Assembly: GCF_018811945.1 (NCBI RefSeq)
Contig: NZ_JACRVU010000003.1
Span: 1 to 64,000 of the forward strand
Direction of reading: 5' to 3'
Length of the DNA stretch: 64,000 bases
Origin: Gluconobacter sp. P1C6_b
GTDB taxonomy: Bacteria; Pseudomonadota; Alphaproteobacteria; Acetobacterales; Acetobacteraceae
Part shown: piece after piece, positions 8,815 to 17,758 of the stretch
Layout: each line of letters begins with the position of its first letter
Numbering within the stretch: the first letter of the stretch is position 1
Notes under the pieces: generated by a model
Told to the model about the DNA's origin: nothing
Database searches by the model: none
The model's input: the letters and a program-made list of their open reading frames with translations, nothing else
Position numbers and translations under genes: made by a program

Positions 8815-10149
8815 TTGCTGCTATCCAGACTCGACCGCTGGTTCCATATCACGGCCCGCGGTTCAACGATCCCACGTGAGATCATTGCCGGACTGACAGT
8901 TTTCGGAGCCATGGCCTATATCGTGGCCGTCAATCCCGCCATTCTCTCGGCGGCTGGTCTGGACCGCCACGACATGGTCATGACGACCATCGCTGGTGCA
9001 GTCGCCGGTACGCTCCTGATGGCGCTCTGGGCCAGACTGCCGATCGCTCTTGCCCCCGCCATGAGCAGCAACGTTCTGTTCGCGCAGGTCGTCGTCCAGC
9101 AGGCTCATGTCAGCCCGCGCACGGCCTTCACGGTCGTTCTGTTCAGTGGCCTGTGCTTTACGGCTCTTTCCCTGAGCCAGATCCGCCAGCGCATCATCCG
9201 CGGCTTTCCGCCTTCGATCGTCCTCGGAATCCAGATCGCCCTCGGCGCCTTCATCGCCCGGATCGGCCTGACCACCGGCGGGATCGCCGTCCCCTCATCC
9301 GAAGGTCTGACTTTCGGGGCCCTGAGCAACCCGTCCGTCCTGCTCAGCATGGCTGGCGTTGTCCTGAGCGCCATCCTTGTCGTGCTGCGTGTCCCGGCAG
9401 GTCTGCTCATCGCCATCCTCGCCATTACCGTGGCCGGTCTCTTCATCCAGACGCCTTCCGGCCCGATCACGCATCTGCCCGCGCAGCTTCTGGACTGGCC
9501 GCACTACCCGACCAACCTCTTCCTGCCCTTCGATTTCCACGAATATTTTTCCCATCTTGGGCTGCTCGTCCCCATCACTCTCTACTTTCTGCTAAGTGAT
9601 TTCTTCGACGCAACCGCGACCATGATGAGCGTCGCCCACCGCGCCGGTCTGGACGGAACAGTCGAGAAACCCGCTCTCGATCATCGCGCCTTCGGCTCCG
9701 ACGGTGCCGCGAGCATCATTGGCGCCTCGCTCGGAACCTGCACGGTCTCCGCCTATGTCGAGAGCCTTGCAGGCGTTGAAGCTGGTGGTCGCACGGGACT
9801 GAGCGTACTGGTCGTCGCCGTCCTGTTTGCCCTGTCTTCGGTGTTCTGGCCGCTCATCACCGCCATTCCGGCCATTGCCACGGCCCCCGTGCTCATTCTC
9901 GTGGGACTGAACATGCTCGGCAGCCTCAGCCGGGTCGCCGAAACGCCCGCAGAAGCCATCCCGCCCCTGACGATGCTGCTCATCGCAGGTGTGACGGGCA
10001 ATTTCATGCTGAGCCTGTCGTGCGGCCTGCTGATCTATACTGCCCTCGCCATCGCCATGCGCCAGTTCCAGCGCCTGACGCCCATCGTTCTCGGCCTGGA
10101 TGCCGCCTTCGTTTTTTACATGATCCTTCAGGCCCACATGGGCGCATGA
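8815..10149 (+). CDS. NCS2/AzgA-type purine permease
   Basis: The 444-residue inner-membrane transporter has about 12-14 hydrophobic segments. The N-terminal 'STIPREIIAGLTVFGAMAYIVAVNP' and 'SDFFDATATMMSVAHRAG' are diagnostic of the AzgA branch (adenine/guanine/hypoxanthine-proton symporters). 'SIIGASLGTCTVSAYVESLAGVEAGGRTGLS' is the conserved substrate-site loop. The start is TTG at 8815, with GGAG at 8804..8807 seven bases upstream. The exact base transported (adenine, guanine, hypoxanthine or xanthine) cannot be read from sequence. It is transcribed alone or after the AsmA-like gene, 82 bases away. Confidence 0.9.
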   Translation: MLLSRLDRWFHITARGSTIPREIIAGLTVFGAMAYIVAVNPAILSAAGLDRHDMVMTTIAGAVAGTLLMALWARLPIALAPAMSSNVLFAQVVVQQAHVSPRTAFTVVLFSGLCFTALSLSQIRQRIIRGFPPSIVLGIQIALGAFIARIGLTTGGIAVPSSEGLTFGALSNPSVLLSMAGVVLSAILVVLRVPAGLLIAILAITVAGLFIQTPSGPITHLPAQLLDWPHYPTNLFLPFDFHEYFSHLGLLVPITLYFLLSDFFDATATMMSVAHRAGLDGTVEKPALDHRAFGSDGAASIIGASLGTCTVSAYVESLAGVEAGGRTGLSVLVVAVLFALSSVFWPLITAIPAIATAPVLILVGLNMLGSLSRVAETPAEAIPPLTMLLIAGVTGNFMLSLSCGLLIYTALAIAMRQFQRLTPIVLGLDAAFVFYMILQAHMGA

Positions 10150-10223
10150 CCACTTTCCAGACGCAGTTTTAATCCTTTTTTCATGACTTCCGGGCAGGCT
10201 GTCTGTCATGATTTCCTGCTCCG

Positions 10224-10233
10224 CCCCCCCCCC
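10224..10233 (+). repeat. Homopolymeric run of ten C in the 5' end of a glycosyltransferase-like gene
   Basis: Ten consecutive C lie 16 bases after an ATG at 10208. Read from that ATG the frame is wrong for the downstream protein. With nine C the same ATG would read straight into the conserved N-terminus that is encoded just downstream. This is either a slipped-strand contingency tract or a sequencing or assembly error. Confidence 0.8.
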
Positions 10234-10286
10234 GCCACGTCTTCATTGCCACACCCTGCTTCGGTGGCACCGTCACACTGAGCTAC

Positions 10287-10985
10287 ATGCAGTCCCTCAT
10301 CGGCTGCATGGCCGCAGCCCCGACCCACAACCTGCAGCTGACGCTCTCCACCATCGGAAGCGATGCCCTCATCACCCGGGCACGGAACACGCTGCTGCAT
10401 CAGTTCGTGACCATGACCAATGCATCCCATCTTCTCTTCATCGACAGCGACATCGGCTTTTCCATCACCGACATTCTCGCCCTTCTGGATGCAAATCGTC
10501 CCCTGATCGGCGGAACTTATCCCCTGAAATCCCATTACTGGGACCACGATACGGACCGTTTCATCGCCGCCGGAGAACCGGCCGCCACGGCCAGCCTGCG
10601 CTATGTCGGCGACTGCACCGCACTACACGACGGCAGCGCACCCGGCGAGATCGCGACCGTCTCCTATATTGGCACCGGCTTCATGCTCATGACGCGCCAG
10701 ATGGTGCTCGACATGATCGCCCATTATCCGGAAACGCGTTACAGCCGCATCGACGCCAGAACCGAAGGCAACAGTCCGAACGCCCCGCCCTCAGACGCCT
10801 ACGCCCTTTTCGACTGCCTGATCGAGCCCGAAACCCGTACCTATCTTTCCGAAGATTTCGCGTTCTGCCGTCGCTGGATCGCGATGGGCGGAAGCGTCTC
10901 GCTGCACCGCGGCCTCTCCCTGACACATACCGGCAGCACGACATTCAAAGGTGACCTGGCCATCCGGACCCTCCCCCTTTCCTGA
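10287..10985 (+). CDS. Glycosyltransferase-like protein, N-terminus out of frame at poly-C tract
   Basis: From ATG 10287 the open frame gives 232 residues, but conserved-looking sequence continues upstream in the same frame from about 10239 ('VFIATPCFGGTVTLSY') with no start codon before a stop at 10209. The natural start is probably ATG 10208 in another frame, joined if the C run were nine instead of ten. The protein has 'LLFIDSDIGF', a D-x-D-type sugar-nucleotide site, and 'LSEDFAFCRRW', typical of GT-A glycosyltransferases of this hypothetical family. These are often found in phage or surface-polysaccharide islands. A phage-like lysis pair follows on the opposite strand. The substrate is unknown. 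Confidence 0.65.
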   Translation: MQSLIGCMAAAPTHNLQLTLSTIGSDALITRARNTLLHQFVTMTNASHLLFIDSDIGFSITDILALLDANRPLIGGTYPLKSHYWDHDTDRFIAAGEPAATASLRYVGDCTALHDGSAPGEIATVSYIGTGFMLMTRQMVLDMIAHYPETRYSRIDARTEGNSPNAPPSDAYALFDCLIEPETRTYLSEDFAFCRRWIAMGGSVSLHRGLSLTHTGSTTFKGDLAIRTLPLS

Positions 10986-11061
10986 TCCCCAAACCGACCC
11001 GATCCGATTTCCGACGCCACTTGCCACTATTCGGTCATATTGAAACGGTTTAAGTACTCAT

Positions 11062-11101
11062 GCGGTGTCGGGAGCGTGATGCATACATTCCCCGACACCG
11101 C
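11062..11101. terminator. Perfect 11-bp inverted repeat between convergent genes
   Basis: GCGGTGTCGGG at 11062..11072 pairs perfectly with 11091..11101 around an 18-base loop. It lies between the 3' ends of the glycosyltransferase-like gene and the leftward phage-like gene, as a bidirectional terminator would. No T run follows on either strand, so the function is inferred from position. Confidence 0.5.
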
Positions 11102-11111
11102 TCCCCCACAT

Positions 11112-11591
11112 TCAGACCATGACCGCCTGCCGGAAATACGGAATATTACTTAGCGGGTCCGCCGCACCCGCAGCCGTGTTGTAATACTGCTTGTGAAAAC
11201 GGCTGAGAGCGGCCGGATCACTCGTCGACGGTAAGGGCGCTGAAACCCTGTAATACCGGATACGCGCCATCGCGGACGCATATCTCAGGTTTGAAACCAG
11301 CTGGGCGCTCCTTGGCAGATCCTGCGAAAGCATTCCCTGCAGAATCCGCTCAAACCGCTTTCCGACCGGATAACACAGAAAATTGACCCAGCAGTCGTCA
11401 TGCGTCGCAGGCTCCATCTGCCATAGCCCCAGAGCCGGTCCCCCACCGATCTGCCTGACATAAGTCCCCCGGCTCTCCGCCAGAGCCGTTCCCGTTACCA
11501 GATTGACCGCAACATCTCCGTCAAGTCCCAGCGCCGCCAGCGCCGGAGCAACCACCAGATGCTTGAGCTGGCCCGCATCAATTCCGCTCAT
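11112..11591 (-). CDS. Phage-like lysozyme-fold protein (putative endolysin)
   Basis: The 159-residue protein contains 'VTGTALAESRGTYVRQIGGGPALGLWQMEPAT'. This resembles lytic transglycosylase and phage lysozyme cores: a helix ending in a catalytic Glu followed by Ser-x-Gly, then a G-x-G-L-x-Q segment. I infer that it cleaves peptidoglycan. No signal peptide is visible, fitting a holin-dependent endolysin. It lies 10 bases after the holin-like gene on the same strand. No capsid, tail or integrase gene is nearby, so this is a remnant or domesticated cassette. The precise lysozyme family is uncertain. Confidence 0.55.
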   Translation of the reverse strand: MSGIDAGQLKHLVVAPALAALGLDGDVAVNLVTGTALAESRGTYVRQIGGGPALGLWQMEPATHDDCWVNFLCYPVGKRFERILQGMLSQDLPRSAQLVSNLRYASAMARIRYYRVSAPLPSTSDPAALSRFHKQYYNTAAGAADPLSNIPYFRQAVMV

Positions 11592-11601
11592 GCCGCTGCC
11601 C

Positions 11602-11946
11602 TCACTTCGTGCTCAGGGACAGGGCAAAATGCACCATGCCCGTCCCCAGAATGGATGTGGCCAGCGTGATGATCCCGGTAATGACCGCCCGTCCCCCGAT
11701 CAGGCGATCCAGCTTGCCGTTGACGACGCGATTTCCCTCGTCAACCTTCGTTTCCAGCAGCTTCATCTGATCCCGCAGAGACGAGATTTCCTGCCGCATC
11801 TCGGTCCGCAGTTCCTCGTATCGATCCGACAGCCCACCTGCGATCGTCTCCAGCCGCAGAACCCGGTCCTCAAGCATCCGAAGCGTATAAGCGCGTCTCT
11901 CATTTCCATCAGCCAGACTGATTGTCAGGCCTTCCCTGTCCGACAT
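11602..11946 (-). CDS. Holin-like small membrane protein with coiled coil
   Basis: The protein is 114 residues from ATG 11946; an in-frame TTG at 11958 would add four. A G-rich stretch lies just before the ATG. Residues about 25-75 form a charged heptad-like coiled coil ('MLEDRVLRLETIAGGLSDRYEEL' then 'EMRQEISSLRDQMKLLETKV'). A single membrane span near the C-terminus ('VITGIITLATSILGTGMVHFAL') follows. This layout matches XhlA-like or DUF1515-like phage proteins that assist holins. It precedes the lysozyme-fold gene by 10 bases, giving a two-gene lysis module. No hits can be confirmed here; function is by architecture and context. Confidence 0.5.
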   Translation of the reverse strand: MSDREGLTISLADGNERRAYTLRMLEDRVLRLETIAGGLSDRYEELRTEMRQEISSLRDQMKLLETKVDEGNRVVNGKLDRLIGGRAVITGIITLATSILGTGMVHFALSLSTK

Positions 11947-11962
11947 GCCGTCCCCCAAATAA

Positions 11963-11992
11963 AAAAAGCGCTCCCCGAGGGGAACGCTTTTT
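11963..11992. terminator. Bidirectional Rho-independent terminator
   Basis: AAAAAGCG (11963..11970) pairs with CGCTTTTT (11985..11992), enclosing TCCC/GGGA around loop CGAG with one mismatch. Read leftward it ends in a long T tract. It sits immediately upstream of the holin-like gene, where no leftward gene needs terminating. Confidence 0.8.
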
Positions 11993-12078
11993 GTGGCATT
12001 AAGCCATTAATATAGAAACAAACACGCCGTTTATCAATGAAAACCTGAAAACCACCATCAGCCAAAGGAAAACCCGCC

Positions 12079-12107
12079 TTGGCCCTCCTGACGGATAGGC
12101 GCATAAT
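12079..12107 (+). promoter_or_regulatory. Putative sigma-70 promoter of tusA giving a near-leaderless mRNA
   Basis: TTGGCC (12079..12084), a 17-base spacer and CATAAT (12102..12107) precede the tusA ATG at 12116. Transcription would start about 12114, leaving almost no leader, and no Shine-Dalgarno is visible. Confidence 0.45.
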
Positions 12108-12115
12108 AGTGCCCC

Positions 12116-12370
12116 ATGAGCGCTCCCCCGACAGAAACACTCCTTGACCTGCGTGGCCTGGCCTGTCCGATGCCTGTTCTCAAAGCCAATCGTGCGCTTC
12201 GGGACATGCCACCGGGTGCGAAGCTGCGCATCCTGGCAACAGACCGCGCTTCCGTGGCGGATTTCCAGTCCTACTGCCGCGAAACCGGCCATGCGCTCAT
12301 TGCGTTTACGGACACCGCAGGCGTTCTTTCCTTCATGATCCGGCGACGTGCAGAAACGTCACCGTCCTGA
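12116..12370 (+). CDS. tusA: TusA/SirA-family sulfur carrier protein
   Basis: The 84-residue protein belongs to the TusA/SirA/YeeD family. 'LDLRGLACPMPVLKANRAL' contains the defining C-P-x-P motif with Cys17 as the persulfide-carrying residue. In the family it passes sulfur from a cysteine desulfurase to tRNA thiolation or molybdopterin pathways. Alpha-proteobacterial members have several possible partners, so the exact acceptor is not known. No tusBCDE genes are close. The next gene, xseB, begins 97 bases downstream and may have its own promoter. Confidence 0.88.
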   Translation: MSAPPTETLLDLRGLACPMPVLKANRALRDMPPGAKLRILATDRASVADFQSYCRETGHALIAFTDTAGVLSFMIRRRAETSPS

Positions 12371-12467
12371 AGAAACTCCAGCGTTCCCATGCTCGGGGCT
12401 GGCAAAACCTGTCTTCTGCCTGTAATCCCCTCGCTACCTTGTTCCAAAGTGTGCCTTGAGGCTTTTC

Positions 12468-12719
12468 ATGCCCGAACCCATTGATGCCATGTCTTTCGAG
12501 GATGCCCTCTCCGAACTGGAGCGGATCGTCCGCGGCCTTGAAGGCGGCCAGATGAAGCTTGAGGACGCTATTTCCGCCTATGAACGCGGTGCTGCCTTGC
12601 GCAGGCACTGTGATGCGAAGCTGGGAGAGGCCGAGATGCGTGTCCGCGCCATCGTGCAGAACGATGACGGCACGACAGGCACGGAGCCTCTTGCCGATAC
12701 CGGAGAGTCCGGCCGATGA
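12468..12719 (+). CDS. xseB: Exodeoxyribonuclease VII small subunit
   Basis: The 83-residue protein matches XseB: 'MSFEDALSELERIVRGLEGGQMKLEDAISAYERGAALRRHCDAKLGEAEMRV' is the full family signature of two antiparallel helices. It associates with XseA in a complex that degrades single-stranded DNA. I start at ATG 12468 because TTGAGG lies six bases upstream; a TTG at 12456 in frame would add four residues. The stop overlaps the ispA start by four bases (ATGA), so the two are translationally coupled. The order xseB-ispA-dxs is conserved in many Proteobacteria. Confidence 0.93.
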   Translation: MPEPIDAMSFEDALSELERIVRGLEGGQMKLEDAISAYERGAALRRHCDAKLGEAEMRVRAIVQNDDGTTGTEPLADTGESGR

Positions 12720-13621
12720 ATGCCCCTACCACGTCTGTTTCCCTGAAGGACGCGCTCGCCCGCGCCTGTTCCGAGATCGAAAACACGATCGACACCCTGC
12801 TGCCCATGGTGCCGGGAGACGAGTCCGTTCTCATTGAAGCCATGCGTTACGCAGCCCTCGGTGGCGGCAAGCGTCTGCGTGGTTTTCTGGCGGTCGAAGT
12901 GGCCACTCTGTTCGGCGCAGACCGCAAGGCCGCCCTGCGTGTCGCCGCCTCGGTCGAACTGCTGCACGCCTATTCGCTGGTGCATGACGATCTGCCGTCC
13001 ATGGACGATGACGATCTGCGACGTGGCCAGCCGTCCACGCACAAGCAGTTTGACGAGGCCATCGCGATTCTGGCCGGTGACGCCCTTCAGACCCGCGCTT
13101 TTGAAATCCTTGTCGAGCCCGAAACCAGCCCCAACGCGACCGTCCGGGCCAATCTGGCCCTTGCGCTTGCGCAGGCTTCCGGATCGGCCGGCATGGTTGG
13201 CGGTCAGGTTATTGATATCCGCGGCGAAGGCCGCGCCCTCCCTCTGGATCAGGTCCGCCGTCTGCACGCCCTGAAGACCGGCGCTCTCATCCGCTATGCC
13301 GCCGAGTCCGGCGCCATTCTGGCCGATGTGGACGACGCCCGCCGCGCCGCCATCGTCGCCTATGGCCGCGATCTCGGTACGGCGTTCCAGGTTGCGGACG
13401 ACGTTCTGGACTCCACAGCCACCGCCGAGGAACTCGGCAAAACCGCAGGCAAGGACGAAGCCAGCGGAAAATCAACCTATGTCTCCCTGCTCGGCATTGA
13501 TGGTGCCCGCGCCGAAGCCCGTCGCCTGAGCGACCGGGCCCGGGAGGCCCTTTCATCTTTCGGTGCACAGGCCGACGCCCTCAGGGCTCTGGCAGATTAT
13601 GTCGTCGAGCGCAGGAACTGA
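12716..13621 (+). CDS. ispA: Farnesyl diphosphate synthase (polyprenyl synthetase)
   Basis: The 301-residue cytosolic enzyme condenses isopentenyl diphosphate with DMAPP and GPP to make farnesyl diphosphate. It shows '[10 protein letters not shown]', the first Asp-rich motif '[17 protein letters not shown]' and the second '[23 protein letters not shown]', in the usual spacing for short-chain synthases. FPP feeds undecaprenyl phosphate, ubiquinone and, in acetic acid bacteria, hopanoids. It overlaps xseB by four bases and is followed four bases later by dxs, which makes the upstream precursor DXP. Confidence 0.95.
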   Translation: MNAPTTSVSLKDALARACSEIENTIDTLLPMVPGDESVLIEAMRYAALGGGKRLRGFLAVEVATLFGADRKAALRVAASVELLHAYSLVHDDLPSMDDDDLRRGQPSTHKQFDEAIAILAGDALQTRAFEILVEPETSPNATVRANLALALAQASGSAGMVGGQVIDIRGEGRALPLDQVRRLHALKTGALIRYAAESGAILADVDDARRAAIVAYGRDLGTAFQVADDVLDSTATAEELGKTAGKDEASGKSTYVSLLGIDGARAEARRLSDRAREALSSFGAQADALRALADYVVERRN

Positions 13622-13625
13622 TCCC

Positions 13626-15608
13626 ATGAGCAAGAAGTCCTCCACGATTCCCACCTATGGCCGCTATCCGGAGCTGGATCGCGTCCGCTTCCCTGCTGAC
13701 ATGCGGAACCTGTCCGTCGACCAGCTCAAGCAGCTCGCCGATGAACTGCGCTCTGAAACCGTCGATGCCGTCTCCACCACGGGTGGCCATCTCGGCGCCT
13801 CCCTTGGCGTTGTCGAACTGACCGTTGCCCTGCACGCCGTCTTCAACACGCCGGACGACCGCATCATCTGGGACGTCGGACATCAGGCCTATCCGCACAA
13901 GATCCTGACGGGCCGCCGTGACCGCATCCGTACCCTGCGCCAGCCCGAGGGCCTGTCCGGCTTCACCCGCCGCGCGGAAAGCGAGTACGACCCGTTCGGC
14001 GCCGCCCATTCCTCCACATCGATCTCGGCTGGCCTCGGCATGGCCGTGGCGCACCATCTGCGCGCGGAAGAAGACCCGAGCTATCACGAGCGCAACGTCA
14101 TCGCCGTGATCGGCGACGGCTCGATCTCCGCTGGCATGGCTTACGAAGCCATGAATAACGCGGCTGTCGCAGGCCCCGGTGCGAACCGCCTGATCGTGGT
14201 GCTGAACGACAACGAAATGTCGATCGCTCCCCCGGTCGGCTCGATGTCGGACTACCTGTCCCGCCTGATGTCCTCGCGCCAGTTCTTCAGCCTGCGCGAT
14301 CTGGCTGGCAAGGTCGCCAAGCGTCTTCCGGGCAAGATCGAGCGCACGGCCAAGCGCGCCGAGGAATATGCCCGCGGCATGATCACGGGCGGCACGCTGT
14401 TCGAAGAACTCGGCTTCTATTATGTCGGCCCGGTCAACGGCCACGACATGAGCCAGCTCGTGCCGATCCTGCGCAACCTGCGCGATGCTGACGATCAGGG
14501 GCCGATCCTGCTGCACATCATCACCGAGAAGGGCCGCGGCTACAAACCCGCAGAAGCCGCCGGTGACAAGTACCACGCCGTCAGCAAGTTCAACGTCGTC
14601 ACGGGCGAGCAGAAGAAGGCCCCGGCCGGTCCGCCGAGCTACACGTCCATCTTCAGCCGCGAACTGATGCGCCGCGCCAAGACCGACGACAAGCTGATCA
14701 CCATCACGGCCGCCATGCCGTCCGGAACGGGTCTGAACGCTTTCGCCAAGGCCTATCCGGACCGCTTCTTCGACGTCGGCATTGCCGAGCAGCACGCCGT
14801 TACTTTCGCTGCCGGTATTGCGTCGGAAGGTCTGCGCCCGTTCTGCGCGATCTATTCGACCTTCCTGCAGCGCGCCTACGACCAGGTCGTCCATGACGTC
14901 GCCCTGCAGAATCTGCCGGTCCGCTTCGCCATTGACCGCGCCGGTCTGGTCGGTGCCGATGGAGCCACGCATGCCGGTGCCTTCGACCTGAACTATCTGT
15001 GCTGCCTGCCGAACATGGTGGTCATGGCGCCGTCCGACGAAGTCGAACTCCTACACGCCACGGCCACGGCCTGCGAATACGATGCCGGCCCGATCGCCTT
15101 CCGCTACCCGCGCGGCAGCGGCATTGGTCTGGACCTCCCGGAAAAGGGCGAAGTTCTGGAAATCGGCAAGGGCCGCATCGTGCGAGAAGCCCGCCGCGCA
15201 CCAAACGCCCGCGGTGGCGTCGCCATCCTGTCGCTCGGCCCCCGCATGCACGAATCCCTGCGCGCAGCCGATCAGCTCGCCGCACAGGGCGTTCCTGTCA
15301 CGGTCGCCGATGCCCGCTTCGCCAAGCCGATCGACAAGGCACTGGTTGAAGACCTCGCGCGCCAGCACGAAGTCTTCATCACGATTGAAGAGGGCGCCAT
15401 TGGCGGCTTCAGCAGCCTCGTCGTTCAGCACCTCGCCGAAACCGGCCTGCTGGACAAGGTCAAGTTCCGCCCGATGGCCCTGCCGGATCGCTACATCGAT
15501 CACAACACGCAGGACGCCCAGTACGAAGATGCAGGCCTGACCGCACCGCATATCGTACGCACCGCGGCAGACGCCCTTGGCGTCGAAGTCGCCCAGCAGT
15601 CCGCCTGA
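13626..15608 (+). CDS. dxs: 1-deoxy-D-xylulose-5-phosphate synthase
   Basis: The 660-residue thiamine-diphosphate enzyme joins pyruvate and glyceraldehyde 3-phosphate in the first step of the MEP isoprenoid pathway. The start ATG 13626 lies four bases after the ispA stop; a longer frame from 13563 overlaps ispA and is rejected. Visible motifs include '[16 protein letters not shown]', the ThDP site '[19 protein letters not shown]' and 'DNEMSI', and the transketolase pyrimidine-binding domain with '[17 protein letters not shown]'. The length fits the family (about 620-660). It is part of the xseB-ispA-dxs-tlyA run. Confidence 0.97.
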   Translation: MSKKSSTIPTYGRYPELDRVRFPADMRNLSVDQLKQLADELRSETVDAVSTTGGHLGASLGVVELTVALHAVFNTPDDRIIWDVGHQAYPHKILTGRRDRIRTLRQPEGLSGFTRRAESEYDPFGAAHSSTSISAGLGMAVAHHLRAEEDPSYHERNVIAVIGDGSISAGMAYEAMNNAAVAGPGANRLIVVLNDNEMSIAPPVGSMSDYLSRLMSSRQFFSLRDLAGKVAKRLPGKIERTAKRAEEYARGMITGGTLFEELGFYYVGPVNGHDMSQLVPILRNLRDADDQGPILLHIITEKGRGYKPAEAAGDKYHAVSKFNVVTGEQKKAPAGPPSYTSIFSRELMRRAKTDDKLITITAAMPSGTGLNAFAKAYPDRFFDVGIAEQHAVTFAAGIASEGLRPFCAIYSTFLQRAYDQVVHDVALQNLPVRFAIDRAGLVGADGATHAGAFDLNYLCCLPNMVVMAPSDEVELLHATATACEYDAGPIAFRYPRGSGIGLDLPEKGEVLEIGKGRIVREARRAPNARGGVAILSLGPRMHESLRAADQLAAQGVPVTVADARFAKPIDKALVEDLARQHEVFITIEEGAIGGFSSLVVQHLAETGLLDKVKFRPMALPDRYIDHNTQDAQYEDAGLTAPHIVRTAADALGVEVAQQSA

Positions 15609-15615
15609 ACGACTG

Positions 15616-16377
15616 ATGGCCAAACGCCGCGCCGACCAGCTCCTCGTTGACCGGGGGCTGGTCGAAAGCCGGACACGGGCGCAGGCCCTGATCATGGCGG
15701 GCCTCGTCTATACGAGTGACCGCCGGATCTCGAAGGCCGGCGACCAGCTCCCCGAAGATGCTCCCCTCGCCCTCAAGGGGCAGGACCATCCTTGGGTGTC
15801 ACGTGGCGGCCTCAAGCTGATCCACGCCATCGAACATTTCGGGCTGGACCCGAAAGGCCGCATCGCCATCGATGTCGGCGCCTCGACCGGCGGTTTCACG
15901 GACGTCCTGCTGACCCATGGTGCCGAAAAGGTCTATGCCGTGGACGTCGGACACGGTCAGCTTGCCTGGAAAATCCGCTCGGATGAACGCGTCGTCGTTC
16001 TGGAAAAAACAAACGCCCGCGCCCTGACGGCCGAGCAGATCCCCGAACCCGCCGGGATCGTGGTCTGCGATGCCAGCTTCATTGGCCTGCGCACCGTCCT
16101 ACCCGCAGCCCTTGAACTCACGACGCCAGATGCCTGGGCCGTAGCACTCATCAAGCCCCAGTTCGAAGCCGGGCGCGGCGAAGTCGGTGCGAAAGGCGTC
16201 GTCCGGGACCCGGCCGTCCACGACCGTGTCTGCGAAGAAATCCGGGAATGGTTCGCTTCCCTCCCCGGCTGGGAAGTCCTCGGGATCGAGGCCAGTCCCA
16301 TTACCGGTCCTGAAGGCAATCGCGAATTCCTGATCGCGGCCAGAAAAACCGGCACGGCACAGGCCGCCGCGGAATAG
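15616..16377 (+). CDS. TlyA-family rRNA methyltransferase / haemolysin-like protein
   Basis: The 253-residue protein has an N-terminal S4 RNA-binding domain ('RADQLLVDRGLVESRTRAQALIMAGLVY') and an FtsJ-type SAM methyltransferase domain with 'IAIDVGASTGGFTDVLLTHGA' as motif I. TlyA proteins 2'-O-methylate ribosomal RNA; the older haemolysin label came from heterologous expression. The start ATG 15616 lies seven bases after the dxs stop, and the 39-base longer frame overlaps dxs. It is commonly found next to dxs in alphaproteobacteria, so co-transcription is likely. Confidence 0.9.
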   Translation: MAKRRADQLLVDRGLVESRTRAQALIMAGLVYTSDRRISKAGDQLPEDAPLALKGQDHPWVSRGGLKLIHAIEHFGLDPKGRIAIDVGASTGGFTDVLLTHGAEKVYAVDVGHGQLAWKIRSDERVVVLEKTNARALTAEQIPEPAGIVVCDASFIGLRTVLPAALELTTPDAWAVALIKPQFEAGRGEVGAKGVVRDPAVHDRVCEEIREWFASLPGWEVLGIEASPITGPEGNREFLIAARKTGTAQAAAE

Positions 16378-16394
16378 TTTTCTAAAATAGTTTT

Positions 16395-16440
16395 ACGGGG
16401 AAGACCGCGCTTTTCCTTTGGAACTGCGGGTCTCCCCCGT
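16395..16440 (+). other. Long imperfect hairpin in the rlmN leader
   Basis: The arms 16395..16410 (ACGGGGAAGACCGCGC) and 16425..16440 can pair over about 14 positions with few mismatches. The hairpin ends 17 bases before the rlmN ATG and has no trailing T run, so it is a leader structure rather than a classic terminator. Confidence 0.45.
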
Positions 16441-16457
16441 GCTATGGCTCCGCCGCC

Positions 16458-17681
16458 ATGACAGCCGTAATCCATCCCGATATCCGCCCCCGAATCAATT
16501 CCGTCGCCTCTGACGATCTGAACGCTGCCGAACGCGAGCGCATCCATGCGAAATCCGCCCTGTTCGCACCGCCCGAGGCACGCCTTGCGGACGGGCGGCG
16601 CGATCTGGTGGGCCTGTCACGCGAAGAGCTGGCCGCGCTCATGACTGAAATCGGCGAGAAGCCCTTCCGCGCCAAGCAGCTCTGGCACTGGATCTACCAT
16701 CAGGGCGCGACCGATTTTTCGGCAATGACGACCATCGCCAAGCCCATGCAGGCCAAACTCGCCGAGCATTTCGTCGTCAGCCGCCCCACGACCGCAACCG
16801 AACAGACCTCCGTGGACGAGACGCGTAAGTTCCTCTTCCGCTTCCGCGACGGTCAGGAAGCCGAAACCGTCTACATCCCGGATCGTCGGGAAGACCGCGG
16901 GGCCGTCTGCATTTCCTCGCAGGTCGGCTGCACCCTGTCCTGCACCTTCTGCCATACCGGCACGCAGAAGCTTGTCCGCAATCTCGGCCCGGCCGAGATC
17001 GTCGGCCAGTTCATGGCCGCGCGCGACAGCTACGGCGAATGGCCCAGCCCGAGCGCAGACATGCCGCGCTACCTCTCCACCATCGTCCTGATGGGCATGG
17101 GCGAGCCGCTCTACAATTACGAGAACGTCGCCAAGGCCATGCGGATCATCATGGATGGCGAAGGCATCGCGCTCTCCCGCCGCCGCATCACGCTCTCGAC
17201 GTCCGGCGTGGTCCCGATGATGGACCGCTGCGGCGATGAGCTCGGCATCAATCTTGCCATTTCGCTGCACGCCGTGACCAACGAACTGCGCGACCAGATC
17301 GTCCCGCTCAACCGCAAATATCCGATCGAAGAGCTGATCGCGGCCTGCCGCCGATATCCGGCTGCGTCCAACTCCCGCCGCATCACTTTCGAATACATCA
17401 TGCTCCGTGGCGTGAACGACAGCGAAGCCGATGCCCGCGAGCTCGTACGTCTGATCCGTGATCTGCCAGCCAAAGTGAACCTGATCCCGTTCAATCCTTG
17501 GCCCGGATCGGATTTCCAGCCCTCGACCCGCCAGCAGCTCACGAAATTCGCAAACATCGTGATGGATGCCGGTTTCGCATCTCCCATCCGCACCCCGCGC
17601 GGTCAGGATATCCTTGCGGCCTGCGGTCAGCTGAAGACCGAAAGCGAGCGCCAGCGCCGCTCCGCTACCCCCGACGCCTGA
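16458..17681 (+). CDS. rlmN: Dual-specificity 23S rRNA/tRNA (adenine-C2) methyltransferase RlmN
   Basis: The 407-residue radical-SAM enzyme methylates C2 of A2503 in 23S rRNA and A37 in certain tRNAs. The CxxxCxxC iron-sulfur motif is Cys158, Cys162 and Cys165 in '[15 protein letters not shown]'. '[16 protein letters not shown]' and '[14 protein letters not shown]' are the family's SAM-binding segments. The C-terminal 'ILAACGQLK' carries the cysteine that forms the methyl-transfer adduct. The N-terminal 40 residues before the 'LVGLSREEL' domain are longer than in E. coli RlmN. It follows tlyA after an 80-base gap containing a hairpin. Confidence 0.95.
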   Translation: MTAVIHPDIRPRINSVASDDLNAAERERIHAKSALFAPPEARLADGRRDLVGLSREELAALMTEIGEKPFRAKQLWHWIYHQGATDFSAMTTIAKPMQAKLAEHFVVSRPTTATEQTSVDETRKFLFRFRDGQEAETVYIPDRREDRGAVCISSQVGCTLSCTFCHTGTQKLVRNLGPAEIVGQFMAARDSYGEWPSPSADMPRYLSTIVLMGMGEPLYNYENVAKAMRIIMDGEGIALSRRRITLSTSGVVPMMDRCGDELGINLAISLHAVTNELRDQIVPLNRKYPIEELIAACRRYPAASNSRRITFEYIMLRGVNDSEADARELVRLIRDLPAKVNLIPFNPWPGSDFQPSTRQQLTKFANIVMDAGFASPIRTPRGQDILAACGQLKTESERQRRSATPDA

Positions 17682-17758
17682 CATTCGCCCGGTTTCCCTC
17701 TTCCCCCCGAGATGCTAGAAACGCTTCTCAAACGAAACACACCAAGGACCACGCAGTT

